DNA of 64,000 nt from an uncultured Balneola sp. (GTDB taxonomy: Bacteria > Bacteroidota > Rhodothermia > Balneolales > Balneolaceae). The notes below the pieces were generated by a model. The model saw only the letters and a list, made by a program, of their open reading frames with translations. It was not told the DNA's origin and did not search any database. A program made the translations under genes and the position numbers. Positions 1 to 8,393 of the stretch are shown one piece after another; position 1 is the first letter of the stretch, and every line of letters starts with the position of its first letter. The stretch is taken from positions 186,001 to 250,000 of the forward strand of contig CABZWK010000001.1 in NCBI GenBank assembly GCA_902529365.1, given 5' to 3'.

Positions 1-863
1 GAAATTATTCGGGCTATTACTTCATCGCATGCCTGCTGAGGGGTGTACCCTTGGCGGATCAACTCTACGGCCACTGAGGCTCCTGCAGATCGAATGACTG
101 CTTCACCAAGTCCGGTAGCCACCGCACCTCCCACCTCATTATCTAGATATAGACCCGCACCAATGATAGGGGAATCCCCTACTCGACCGTGCATCTTATA
201 AGCAGCGCCACTCGTGGTGCATGCCCCAGAGATATTGCCCGAATCATCTAAGGCCAACATACCAATGGTGTCGTGATTTTCTACATTGATCACCGGAGCG
301 TACTTAGAGTCCTCAAGCCACTTTCGCCATGCATTTTCAGAGGCTTCGGTTAATAAGTTTTGACGTTTAAATCCCTGTTGTTCTGCAAATTGTAATGCTC
401 CGTTTCCCACTAGCATGACATGAGGAGTCTCCTCCATCACTTTTCTAGCCACCGAAATAGGGTGTACAATGTGTTCCAAAAAGGCCACCGAACCGCATTG
501 CTGCTCATGGTTCATTATACAGGCATCCAAGGTAACTCTTCCTTCTCTATCTGGGAACCCCCCAAGCCCTACGGATTGATTGGTAGGATCCGCTTCCGCA
601 GTTTTAACCCCCAACTCAACGGCATCTAAGGAAGTACCTCCATTCTCAAGGACTTTCCACGCTTCTTCATTGGCCACAATACCATGAATCCAGGTCGATA
701 GTACGACCGGTTTTACAGTATTTATTTTGTCAGACGACAATCCATTGGAAATTTTTTTGGCTGCGCTGCTCTCTTTAGCCGCTACCTGAGTGGCCGTAAA
801 AGTGCCCATCCCCGCTAATCCGGCAACGCCTGTCTTCAGAAACTCCTTTCTACTTTGACTCAT
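1..863 (-). CDS. N4-(beta-N-acetylglucosaminyl)-L-asparaginase family (Ntn hydrolase), C-terminal end off the window
   Basis: Partial gene: about 287 residues are present and the 3' end lies left of base 1. The start ATG is at 861..863. The N-terminus carries SRKEFLK followed by an alanine/glycine-rich stretch, which resembles a Tat signal with one Arg changed to Lys, so export to the periplasm is likely. The autoprocessing site is visible as HDTIGM around residue 192; in this family the Thr becomes the N-terminal nucleophile after self-cleavage into alpha and beta chains. GACTTSG and GDSPIIGAGLY downstream are typical of the beta chain. Family members cleave the GlcNAc-asparagine bond of glycopeptides or act on asparagine or isoaspartyl peptides; the exact substrate cannot be read from the sequence. 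The gene is transcribed away from pgk, with 150 bp between them. Confidence 0.88.
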   Translation of the reverse strand, partial: MSQSRKEFLKTGVAGLAGMGTFTATQVAAKESSAAKKISNGLSSDKINTVKPVVLSTWIHGIVANEEAWKVLENGGTSLDAVELGVKTAEADPTNQSVGLGGFPDREGRVTLDACIMNHEQQCGSVAFLEHIVHPISVARKVMEETPHVMLVGNGALQFAEQQGFKRQNLLTEASENAWRKWLEDSKYAPVINVENHDTIGMLALDDSGNISGACTTSGAAYKMHGRVGDSPIIGAGLYLDNEVGGAVATGLGEAVIRSAGASVAVELIRQGYTPQQACDEVIARII

Positions 864-1013
864 TTTTTCTCCATTATCTTTGATTTTCTTGCTGATTTTA
901 TCTAGTTAGCATGAAGCTTTGAGTATTCCGATCGAAATTTCTTTCCACCTTATCAATCTTCATTCAACCAGCTACGCAGACCTTCTCTCAACAGAACAAT
1001 CTAAGACAATGTA

Positions 1014-2207
1014 TTATTTATCGGTTAGATGAGAAAGTCCTGGCAATTCTTTTCCTTCTAAATATTCCAAACTAGCTCCACCACCTGTGGACACATGAGA
1101 CACTTGATCACTCAAGCCGGCTTGTTTGATAGCCGAAGCAGAATCTCCTCCACCTATAATAGTGGTAGCACCTTGCTCAGTCGCAGTGACCAAGGCCTGG
1201 GCAATGGACTGAGTACCGACCGCAAAATTAGGCATTTCAAATACCCCCATTGGCCCGTTCCAGAGCACCATTTTTGCTTGAGTAATTGCACCACTAAACA
1301 AGGTGATGGTTTCAGGGCCTATATCCAGTGATTCCCAATTATCTAAAATGCCATCTGCTGTCACTACTTTTCTGTTGGCATCGTTTGAAAAATCATCTGC
1401 AATAACCAAGTCAACAGGCAACATCAAATTGACCCCTACCTCAAGCGCTTGGTCCATCAATGCTTTAGCCATCGGTATTTTATCTTCTTCTAACAAGGAA
1501 TCCCCCACCGAATAACCCTTAGCCGCTAGAAATGTATAAGCCATCCCTCCTCCAATAATAATGGTATCTACTTTTGTCAGTAACCGCTGAATCACTGAAA
1601 TTTTATCAGATACTTTAGCACCTCCTAATATAGCGACAAATGGACGCTTAGGGTCATTCACACTGTCACTCAAATAGGTGATCTCTTTTTCAAGTAAAAA
1701 CCCTGAAACCGAATTCTCCATGAACGCTGTGACTCCCGCAACTGAAGCATGCACTCGATGCGAAGATCCAAAGGCATCGTTTACAAAAACATGGGCATAG
1801 GCCGCAAGTTGTTGAGCAAAATGAGGGTCATTTTTTGTTTCACCAGCATGGAATCGAACATTTTCGAGCACCACTATTTCGCTCTCTTTCGCTGCGGAAA
1901 TTACTTTTTCAGCAGCCTCACCAATGCAGTCATGGGCGAAATGTACTGGTACGTCAACTAAACTAGCCAAATGTTGAGCTACTGGTTCCAAAGAAAATTC
2001 AGGATCTAGACTTCCTTTTGGCCGTCCTAAGTGAGACATCAACACAAGCTTAGCACCTTGATCAACAACATATTGTATGGAAGGAAGCGCTTGAACTACC
2101 CGATTATCATCTGTGATGCTGCCTTCGATGATGGGTACATTAAAATCTACCCGCATTAACACTGTTTTTCCCTTTATGTCAATATCATGTAGCGTTTTCT
2201 TTGCCAT
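1014..2207 (-). CDS. pgk: phosphoglycerate kinase
   Basis: Cytoplasmic glycolytic enzyme that transfers a phosphate between 1,3-bisphosphoglycerate and ADP. The 397-residue length is normal. Motifs in order: RVDFNVP (residues 19-25) and HLGRPKG (59-65) of the substrate-binding N-domain, GGAKVSDKI near 196, GGGMAYTF near 220, GPMGVFE near 320 and GGGDSASA near 354 in the nucleotide-binding C-domain. All expected family signatures are present with no sign of decay. It stands alone, with a 285-bp gap separating it from the divergent cysteine desulfurase gene. Confidence 0.98.
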   Translation of the reverse strand: MAKKTLHDIDIKGKTVLMRVDFNVPIIEGSITDDNRVVQALPSIQYVVDQGAKLVLMSHLGRPKGSLDPEFSLEPVAQHLASLVDVPVHFAHDCIGEAAEKVISAAKESEIVVLENVRFHAGETKNDPHFAQQLAAYAHVFVNDAFGSSHRVHASVAGVTAFMENSVSGFLLEKEITYLSDSVNDPKRPFVAILGGAKVSDKISVIQRLLTKVDTIIIGGGMAYTFLAAKGYSVGDSLLEEDKIPMAKALMDQALEVGVNLMLPVDLVIADDFSNDANRKVVTADGILDNWESLDIGPETITLFSGAITQAKMVLWNGPMGVFEMPNFAVGTQSIAQALVTATEQGATTIIGGGDSASAIKQAGLSDQVSHVSTGGGASLEYLEGKELPGLSHLTDK

Positions 2208-2492
2208 TTCTGAATCTTTAATGAGTGAATGTATGATGGATGATGAAACCGAAAGTCTTCACTCGGGTTTATATAGTCCGAGTTCTTACGGTACGAGGTA
2301 GCACATATATTGGCCACAGAGTCTAAATTACGCATCCCTAGAACCATTTAAAACTTTATCTATGCTTGGAAATGGAAGGAGATAATAAATATTGAAGGAA
2401 TTACAACCGGCCGGTTTCCCTAATTTATTCTATATTAACTCATCAATAATGTAACATCCTCCTACAGTAGTAATAGGTTTAGTGAAAATTAT

Positions 2493-3659
2493 ATGACCTC
2501 AAATCCCACCCTTTATTTTGATTATGCCGCAACTACACCTCTGGACAAAGAGGTTCTAGATGCTATGCTTCCTTTTTTAACCTCCGAATATGGAAATGCA
2601 AATTCGGCTCACCATTTAGGACAGCGAGCTAAAGTAATTGTAGAAGATGCTCGAGAACAAATTGCCTCCGTCATAGGTGCTGAACCTTCTGAAATCATTT
2701 TCACCTCAGGGGGGACAGAAAGTGACAATGCAGTAGTTCAAGGAGTTATGACTCTTGCTGGGGATAAGAATGAACTTATTACATCCCCTGGGGAGCATCA
2801 TGCCGTTTTACATCCTATTGAACTTTCCAAAATGAAAGGATTCAAACCTGTCATGGTACCCTTAAACAACGACGGCGTTGTTGAGTTGGATACCCTTAGA
2901 GAGCACCTGAGCGATAAAACATGTTTGGTTAGCTTAATGCATGTCAACAATGAGATTGGATCGGTAAATGATCTAAAAAAAATCTCCGACCTTTGCCGTG
3001 AGAAGGGGATACTCTTTCATACCGATGCGGTCCAAAGTCTGGGGAAAATACCGGTTAATGTTCAGGAATTAGGAGTGGATTTTCTAAGTGGAAGCGCCCA
3101 TAAAATTTATGGCCCAAAAGGAATTGGACTTATGTACGTACGCAATGGAAGTCGATGGATGCCTTGGCTAACAGGTGGCTCTCAAGAGCGACGCAGAAGA
3201 GGAGGTACCACAAACGTACCGGGTGTTATTGGATTTGCCAAAGCCTTAGAAATTGCAACTCGTTCTATGAAACAGCAGCTCAAAACATACCAAGAGCTTA
3301 ACCAACATCTTCTGAGCGAATTAAAAGCCCACCTGCATGCCTGCGAGTGGGAAATAAATGGAAAGCCAGGAGTTCATCATATTACCAATTTTTGCTTTCA
3401 TAATACCGAAAAACGAGGAATTGATGGTGAAATGCTTCTACTCAACTTGGACATTGAAGGCATTTGTGTCTCTAATGGTTCAGCATGCACCTCTGGAGCT
3501 GTTGAACCCTCACACGTGCTACTTGCTCTGGGACGGCAAGCCGAACAAGCCAAATCTAGCATTCGAATAAGCTTTGGTAAACAAACCGCCAAAGAAGATA
3601 TCAGCCGATTGGTTCATTCACTAGAAGCAGTTCTTTCTAGAATGTTCACTTTAGTTTAA
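2493..3659 (+). CDS. cysteine desulfurase (NifS/IscS class V aminotransferase)
   Basis: PLP enzyme that removes sulfur from cysteine as a persulfide for Fe-S cluster or thiolated-tRNA synthesis. The N-terminal FDYAATTP motif (residues 9-16), the PLP lysine in SGSAHKIYGPKG (Lys204) and the persulfide-forming cysteine in SNGSACTSG (Cys332) are all visible. The 388-residue length fits group I (NifS/IscS) enzymes. No iscU or other Fe-S assembly gene is next to it, so its partner is unknown. MiaB further along the window is a possible downstream Fe-S/sulfur client, but that link is inference only. The LOG-family gene follows 31 bp downstream on the same strand. Confidence 0.95.
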   Translation: MTSNPTLYFDYAATTPLDKEVLDAMLPFLTSEYGNANSAHHLGQRAKVIVEDAREQIASVIGAEPSEIIFTSGGTESDNAVVQGVMTLAGDKNELITSPGEHHAVLHPIELSKMKGFKPVMVPLNNDGVVELDTLREHLSDKTCLVSLMHVNNEIGSVNDLKKISDLCREKGILFHTDAVQSLGKIPVNVQELGVDFLSGSAHKIYGPKGIGLMYVRNGSRWMPWLTGGSQERRRRGGTTNVPGVIGFAKALEIATRSMKQQLKTYQELNQHLLSELKAHLHACEWEINGKPGVHHITNFCFHNTEKRGIDGEMLLLNLDIEGICVSNGSACTSGAVEPSHVLLALGRQAEQAKSSIRISFGKQTAKEDISRLVHSLEAVLSRMFTLV

Positions 3660-3690
3660 TGCAAAGTTTAATGCAAGAAGTACTGAGTGT

Positions 3691-4248
3691 ATGAATAGAA
3701 TTTGCGTGTACTGCGGATCTCGAACTTCCACCCAGCCTATCTTCGGCGAATCTGCAGACCAGCTAGGCAACGAAATAGCCAAGCGAAATTGGGGGGTTGT
3801 CTTTGGAGGAGGGAAAATAGGGATGATGGGCCGTGTTGCCGAAGCGGCACTTGCCCAGAACGGTGAGGTTATAGGCATTATCCCAACGGCTCTTAAGGTA
3901 AAGGAAGTTGCACACACCGGGCTTAGTGAGCTTATTGAAACCCCAGATATGCACACACGAAAAGCAAAAATGGAGGAGCTTTCTCACGCTTTTGTCATTT
4001 TACCAGGTGGTTTTGGCACTCTCGATGAATTTTTTGAAATATTAACATGGCGGCAGTTAGGCTTTCACAACAAGCCCATTATCGTAGTCGATATAGATGG
4101 ATATTTTTCAGGTTTGGAACAATATATCCAGCGCGCCGTAGACGAGGATTACGTGCGCGAATCCAATCTAAAACTCTTTGATTGGGTGAGTACCGTAGAA
4201 GAAGTCATGACTTTTTTAGACGGTTATTTTCAAAAAAATACCGAATAA
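3691..4248 (+). CDS. LOG family protein (nucleoside 5'-monophosphate phosphoribohydrolase-like)
   Basis: Rossmann-like LOG/YgdH-family protein of 185 residues. The catalytic and phosphate-binding motif PGGFGTLDE (residues 105-113) is intact, as is the preceding MHTRKAKM (87-94) that contributes the substrate-binding Arg/Lys. Characterised relatives cleave the N-glycosidic bond of cytokinin nucleotides or of AMP and other nucleotides. In non-plant-associated bacteria the role is usually nucleotide salvage or housekeeping, so TIGR00730-type annotation is as far as the sequence supports. It probably shares a transcript with the upstream cysteine desulfurase. Confidence 0.92.
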   Translation: MNRICVYCGSRTSTQPIFGESADQLGNEIAKRNWGVVFGGGKIGMMGRVAEAALAQNGEVIGIIPTALKVKEVAHTGLSELIETPDMHTRKAKMEELSHAFVILPGGFGTLDEFFEILTWRQLGFHNKPIIVVDIDGYFSGLEQYIQRAVDEDYVRESNLKLFDWVSTVEEVMTFLDGYFQKNTE

Positions 4249-4399
4249 AGCTGTATTATTCCCTACGGATCCATGCAAGACTTAGCTCAAAAAGAGGGTT
4301 AGTTATACTAAATACCTCTACACCTTTGTCAACACGGCAATGTTCGATTTCAGTTTGCATGAACCCAAAGGAAACTCAAGCTTAATTACTTTACCTACC

Positions 4400-4765
4400 A
4401 TGCAAAATCTCACCTTATCATTAGGAATATTACTCATCATTTTAGGCGCTGCTTCTTATCTGGGAACAGGTCAGGAAAGTGTTACCGCGTTAATCCCATC
4501 CTTCTTCGGTATTCTGTTTGTACTTTTTGGATGGTTGGGTAAAAAAGAATCACTTCGCAAACACATGATGCATGCAGCCGCTGGACTCGCATTATTAGGT
4601 ATATTTGGTACCATAGGAGCAATTCCAGGTTTAATCGAAGCCCTTAGAGGCGGTGAGATCGAACGACCGTTAGCTACCTATGCACGATCAGCAATGTTCT
4701 TAATGTGTGTAGGTTTTTTAATCCGGGCTGTTCAATCCTTTATTGCTGCTCGAAAACAGGCATAA
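4400..4765 (+). CDS. small integral membrane protein, unknown function
   Basis: Predicted 121-residue protein starting at ATG 4400. A longer in-frame reading from 4340 adds only polar sequence with no membrane character, so I prefer the shorter start, which begins directly at the first membrane segment. Three or four hydrophobic segments are visible (about residues 5-20, 30-43, 58-74 and 95-112), separated by short charged loops such as GKKESLRKH. It resembles generic small four-helix membrane proteins of Bacteroidota. I do not recognise a specific family. It ends 15 bp before the convergent acyl-CoA synthetase gene. Confidence 0.7.
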   Translation: MQNLTLSLGILLIILGAASYLGTGQESVTALIPSFFGILFVLFGWLGKKESLRKHMMHAAAGLALLGIFGTIGAIPGLIEALRGGEIERPLATYARSAMFLMCVGFLIRAVQSFIAARKQA

Positions 4766-4780
4766 AATCAGCTCTGAATC

Positions 4781-6658
4781 TTAGTCATCTTTGAAGATAT
4801 CGCTAATTAAATGAGCATATTTTTCGGCGATGACGCGACGTTTCACCTTCATAGTCGGGGTAATTTCACCCGTTTCAACCGTAAATTCATTAGCCAATAA
4901 ACGGAAATCACGAATTTTTTCGTGGGAAGCTAGACTCTTGGAAAACTGCACCATTTCTTTTTTAAACACAGATTTTACCTCTTCTAAATCCAACAATTCG
5001 TCCGTGTTAGTGAAGGTTAATCCCTCGGCATTGGCAAACTTTTTGAGTACTTCAAAATCTGGCACAATGAGAGCCGCCATAAAATTTTGCCCCTCACCGA
5101 CTACTACCAATTGATCAATCCATTTACTGGACTTGAACATGTCCTCAATAGGACCTGGATAAATATTTTTTCCGCCGGCATTAACCAGCATATGTTTAAT
5201 TCGATCGGTGATTTTAAGATATCCGTCTACAAACCTACCTATATCACCAGTGTGTAGCCAGCCGTCTGAATCAATCATTTCTTTGGTTGCCTCTTCGTTA
5301 CGCCAATATCCCTTCATTACGTTCGGCCCTTTACATAAAATCTCTCCTGGTTCTGAACTCAGATTGGTTGGATACTCTTCCCCACTTATTTGAGCAATAA
5401 TCTCTCCTTTTTCTAAGCTTTGAATCCCAACGGTTACCCCAGGAATCACCGTGCCAACCATACCAACCATTAAATCGCCTGGCCTGTTTGCAGTCATAAC
5501 TGGAGAGGTTTCGGTTAGGCCATAGCCCTGAAGAATGGGTAGCCCTGCACATTGAAAAAAGGTATCAATATCCGGCGGAAGAGCGGCCCCACCAGAAACA
5601 AATAGACGGACACGCCCGCCCGTTTTTTCTTTTAACTTGTCAAATACCAATTTATCAGCGATTGATTTTTGTATTGAAACTAGTCCTCTTTTCCCGTCCA
5701 CATATTTTTGACCTGTATTGAGAGCCCATTTGAAAATTTTCTGTTTAAAGGCGCTCCCTTCCTCCACATTTTTGTTAATCACATTGAAGATTTTCTCAAA
5801 GAGTCGAGGTACAGAGATGACCACGGTTGGTTTTACTTCCGGTAAATTTCTGGACACCGTATCCACACTTTCCGCATAATAGATTTCAGCGCCACATGAA
5901 ATGCACGCATAGTAACCAGCTGTTCGTTCAAAGGAGTGGCATAGAGGTAAAAATGACAAAAAAGTATCCTTGTCATCCCAGTAAATATGATCGGTAGCTG
6001 CTTTAACATTACTACAAATATTATTATGGGTAAGCATAGCACCTTTTGGCTTTCCTGTAGTCCCTGAGGTGTAAATAAGGGTACATACATCGCCGGGCTT
6101 TACTTTTTTAGAATAGCCCTGTATCGTATCTTCATGCTCTTTGTACAGTTTTTTTCCTTCTCTCATAGCATGATCAAATAGGCGAACAAAATCATGCTCC
6201 ATGTGTTTTTTATTCTTTGGCATTTCGAATGCTACTACCTCTTCTAATTCCGGACAGTTTTCAAAGACTTCAACGGCTTTTTTAAGCTGAATTCCAGTCG
6301 AAACAAAAAAGATTTTAGCCTGTGAGTCCTGCAAAATATACTCACATTGATTGGGAGGTAAGGTCGTGTAGAGGGAAACATTAATTCCACCTAATAGTTG
6401 AATGGCTAAGTCCACTACCGCCCACTCATAACGGTTTTCACTTAGTATACCAACTGGGTCTCCGTTCTTGATTCCCTTACTTGCTAAGTACCCTGCTAGG
6501 GCTTGTACATCCTCGGTAACCTGATCCCAGTACACCGGCTCAAAGCCAATAGAGGCATCTAATTTATGGTGAAAAACGGCCTTATTTTGGCCCGCATATT
6601 TTTTAGAAAGATTAACGTATAAATCTGTCAGCGTATCAAAAGGTATTATAGTAGGCAT
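4781..6658 (-). CDS. long-chain fatty acid--CoA ligase (AMP-forming)
   Basis: ANL-superfamily adenylating enzyme of 625 residues that activates long-chain fatty acids to acyl-CoA through an acyl-AMP intermediate. The P-loop-like AMP motif LIYTSGTTGKPKGAMLTH lies near residue 194, GYGLTETSP near 380 and the hinge region DGWLHTGDIG near 466. The C-terminal lysine region GGKNIYPGPIED is close to the FAAL/FadD15-type (TIGR/COG1022) pattern. Length and motif spacing match COG1022 long-chain ligases found throughout Bacteroidota. Fatty-acid chain length preference cannot be judged. It is monocistronic and divergent from fur. Confidence 0.95.
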   Translation of the reverse strand: MPTIIPFDTLTDLYVNLSKKYAGQNKAVFHHKLDASIGFEPVYWDQVTEDVQALAGYLASKGIKNGDPVGILSENRYEWAVVDLAIQLLGGINVSLYTTLPPNQCEYILQDSQAKIFFVSTGIQLKKAVEVFENCPELEEVVAFEMPKNKKHMEHDFVRLFDHAMREGKKLYKEHEDTIQGYSKKVKPGDVCTLIYTSGTTGKPKGAMLTHNNICSNVKAATDHIYWDDKDTFLSFLPLCHSFERTAGYYACISCGAEIYYAESVDTVSRNLPEVKPTVVISVPRLFEKIFNVINKNVEEGSAFKQKIFKWALNTGQKYVDGKRGLVSIQKSIADKLVFDKLKEKTGGRVRLFVSGGAALPPDIDTFFQCAGLPILQGYGLTETSPVMTANRPGDLMVGMVGTVIPGVTVGIQSLEKGEIIAQISGEEYPTNLSSEPGEILCKGPNVMKGYWRNEEATKEMIDSDGWLHTGDIGRFVDGYLKITDRIKHMLVNAGGKNIYPGPIEDMFKSSKWIDQLVVVGEGQNFMAALIVPDFEVLKKFANAEGLTFTNTDELLDLEEVKSVFKKEMVQFSKSLASHEKIRDFRLLANEFTVETGEITPTMKVKRRVIAEKYAHLISDIFKDD

Positions 6659-6914
6659 AACAACTAGACTAAATGGATGGTGATTATATTGGAATATAGC
6701 ATTCCCGCAATGAAAATCTCTACTTTTTTCGTTTTCACTATGTTCACAGTGACCTTGAACTAGCTTTGAAATAAAAATAATAGCGAGAAGGAGTTCTTAT
6801 TTCCATCTTATTTCCTTCATATTGCAACATTTGGTATATTATTTAAAAGGAAAAAGCTAGTAATCTGATGTAAATAAGACCATACTGGCACCAATAAATA
6901 TTTGAATACTCAAT

Positions 6915-7415
6915 ATGGCGCATCCGGCACACGAAGAAACGATCGCTTTAGTAAAAGAAATTTTTAGGTCTTACTTAAAAGAAGGTAACCAACGTCAAAC
7001 TCCCGAGCGGTTCATGGTATTGGAAGAAATTTACCGTTCCGATGGTCATTTTGATGCAGATGAACTCTTTTTCAGCATGCAGCAGAAAGGCACTCGTGTG
7101 AGTCGTGCTACCGTATACAACACCTTAGATCTTTTAGTAGAGTCTGGACTTGTGCAACGCCAACAATTCGGGAAAAGTCAGTATCACTACGAACGAGCCT
7201 ATGCCTACCAACAACACGATCACATAATCTGCAATGAGTGTGGTCATGTACTCGAATTCTGTGATCCTCGCATTGGTGAGATTCAACAACTAATTGGCCG
7301 AATTCATGGGATGAACATCGAATCGCATTCACTCCATTTTTATGGACATTGTGAAGACAAAGAAGCCTGTGAACATCGAAAAAATGCAGAAGAAAAGAAT
7401 TCTGCATCGCACTAA
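6915..7415 (+). CDS. fur: Fur family metal-responsive transcriptional regulator
   Basis: 166-residue winged-helix repressor. The DNA-recognition region RVSRATVYNTLDLLVESGLV occupies residues 61-80, preceded by the QRQTPERFMVLEEIY helix. Metal ligands are apparent: the HDH trio (101-103), CNEC (106-109) for a structural zinc, and a second Cys pair C146/C152. H45 in GHFDADEL is also typical. The two-CxxC layout with a slightly irregular second pair (C-x5-C) is within Fur/PerR/Zur variation. Iron responsiveness is the default assumption, and PerR or Zur is possible. No convincing 19-bp Fur box was seen in its own 256-bp upstream region. Confidence 0.9.
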   Translation: MAHPAHEETIALVKEIFRSYLKEGNQRQTPERFMVLEEIYRSDGHFDADELFFSMQQKGTRVSRATVYNTLDLLVESGLVQRQQFGKSQYHYERAYAYQQHDHIICNECGHVLEFCDPRIGEIQQLIGRIHGMNIESHSLHFYGHCEDKEACEHRKNAEEKNSASH

Positions 7416-7490
7416 AAACCAGCATTTCAACGCATTTTAAGGCCTTTGGACAACTCGCGAAAAGTAATAAGGTTCTGATTATTCTCTTGG

Positions 7491-8363
7491 CTATAGGTGC
7501 GTCTTACGAATAAAAGTGCCCGCAGCCCAACGGCTCCCAAGCCAGCCCATCAGTATTGATAAAGCCACCATAGCCCCAATCAGGTAGTACCATTGCCCAA
7601 ATGGCCAGACCATTAACCCAAACTCTGGGGCTATTCTCGGAAACAAACGTTCAAAGCACAGGTGCAACACAATAGCACTAATTCCACCAGCTATTAGACC
7701 TTGTAAAATCCCCTCTATCACAAAAGGAGCACGGATGAATCCGTTGGTTGCCCCTACAAATTTCATTGCTTTAATCACATCGCGCCGGGCATAGACCGTT
7801 AAACGTATGGTATTAAAGACCAGTAAAATCGCGGCTAAAAGGACTAGTAAGCCTATACCTGTGCCCATTCGAGTAAGTGTTTGAAGATTGGTTTCTAATA
7901 GCTGGAGAAGTGACGCATTATATTTGACATTTTCAATGCCAATCCACCCCTCTAATTCCACTGCTACTTCTACAATTTTCTCAGCAGGAATATCTCTACC
8001 TAAGCTAAGTTTAAATGAAGCTGGCAGGAAATCCAAGGCCACCAAGTCCTCCACTCCCAATCCAAATTCAGCCCTCATTATACTTGCAGCACTATCCTTG
8101 GAAATAAAAATACTACTTTCTACCTCGTCTAAAGATAGCAACGCCTGCTCCATTGATTGGATATCTTGATCATCTAAGTCGTATAAAAAAACTTCTAGTT
8201 CAACTGAGTCTCGTAAACTCAAGGCCCGATCATATAAATTGTAGGAGAGTCGAAACAGTATCCCAATGAGTAATAAGGCTAAACTGAGAGAAAAAATAGA
8301 GGTCATTGACGCCCATTTTGTTCGTCTTAGTCCTGCAAAGCCTTCTTTTAATAAATAACTCAT
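7491..8363 (-). CDS. ftsX: cell division protein FtsX (ABC transporter-like permease)
   Basis: 290 residues with the FtsX layout. There is a cytoplasmic N-terminus and first membrane helix (about 22-42), then a periplasmic domain of some 110 residues (about 45-160). Three C-terminal membrane helices follow near 170-190, 215-237 and 255-275. With the ATPase FtsE it relays septum status to periplasmic peptidoglycan hydrolases. No ftsE lies alongside, a split arrangement common in Bacteroidota. The gene is 30 bp downstream of the beta-barrel gene and on the same strand, so cinA, the barrel gene and ftsX may be cotranscribed. Confidence 0.9.
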   Translation of the reverse strand: MSYLLKEGFAGLRRTKWASMTSIFSLSLALLLIGILFRLSYNLYDRALSLRDSVELEVFLYDLDDQDIQSMEQALLSLDEVESSIFISKDSAASIMRAEFGLGVEDLVALDFLPASFKLSLGRDIPAEKIVEVAVELEGWIGIENVKYNASLLQLLETNLQTLTRMGTGIGLLVLLAAILLVFNTIRLTVYARRDVIKAMKFVGATNGFIRAPFVIEGILQGLIAGGISAIVLHLCFERLFPRIAPEFGLMVWPFGQWYYLIGAMVALSILMGWLGSRWAAGTFIRKTHL

Positions 8364-8393
8364 AGCCGTTTGATTGTTTAGTACAAAATAAAA

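Noticed and set aside
6659-6914. Fur box upstream of fur
   Set aside because: AT-rich stretches exist, but nothing approaches the 19-bp GATAATGATAATCATTATC palindrome.
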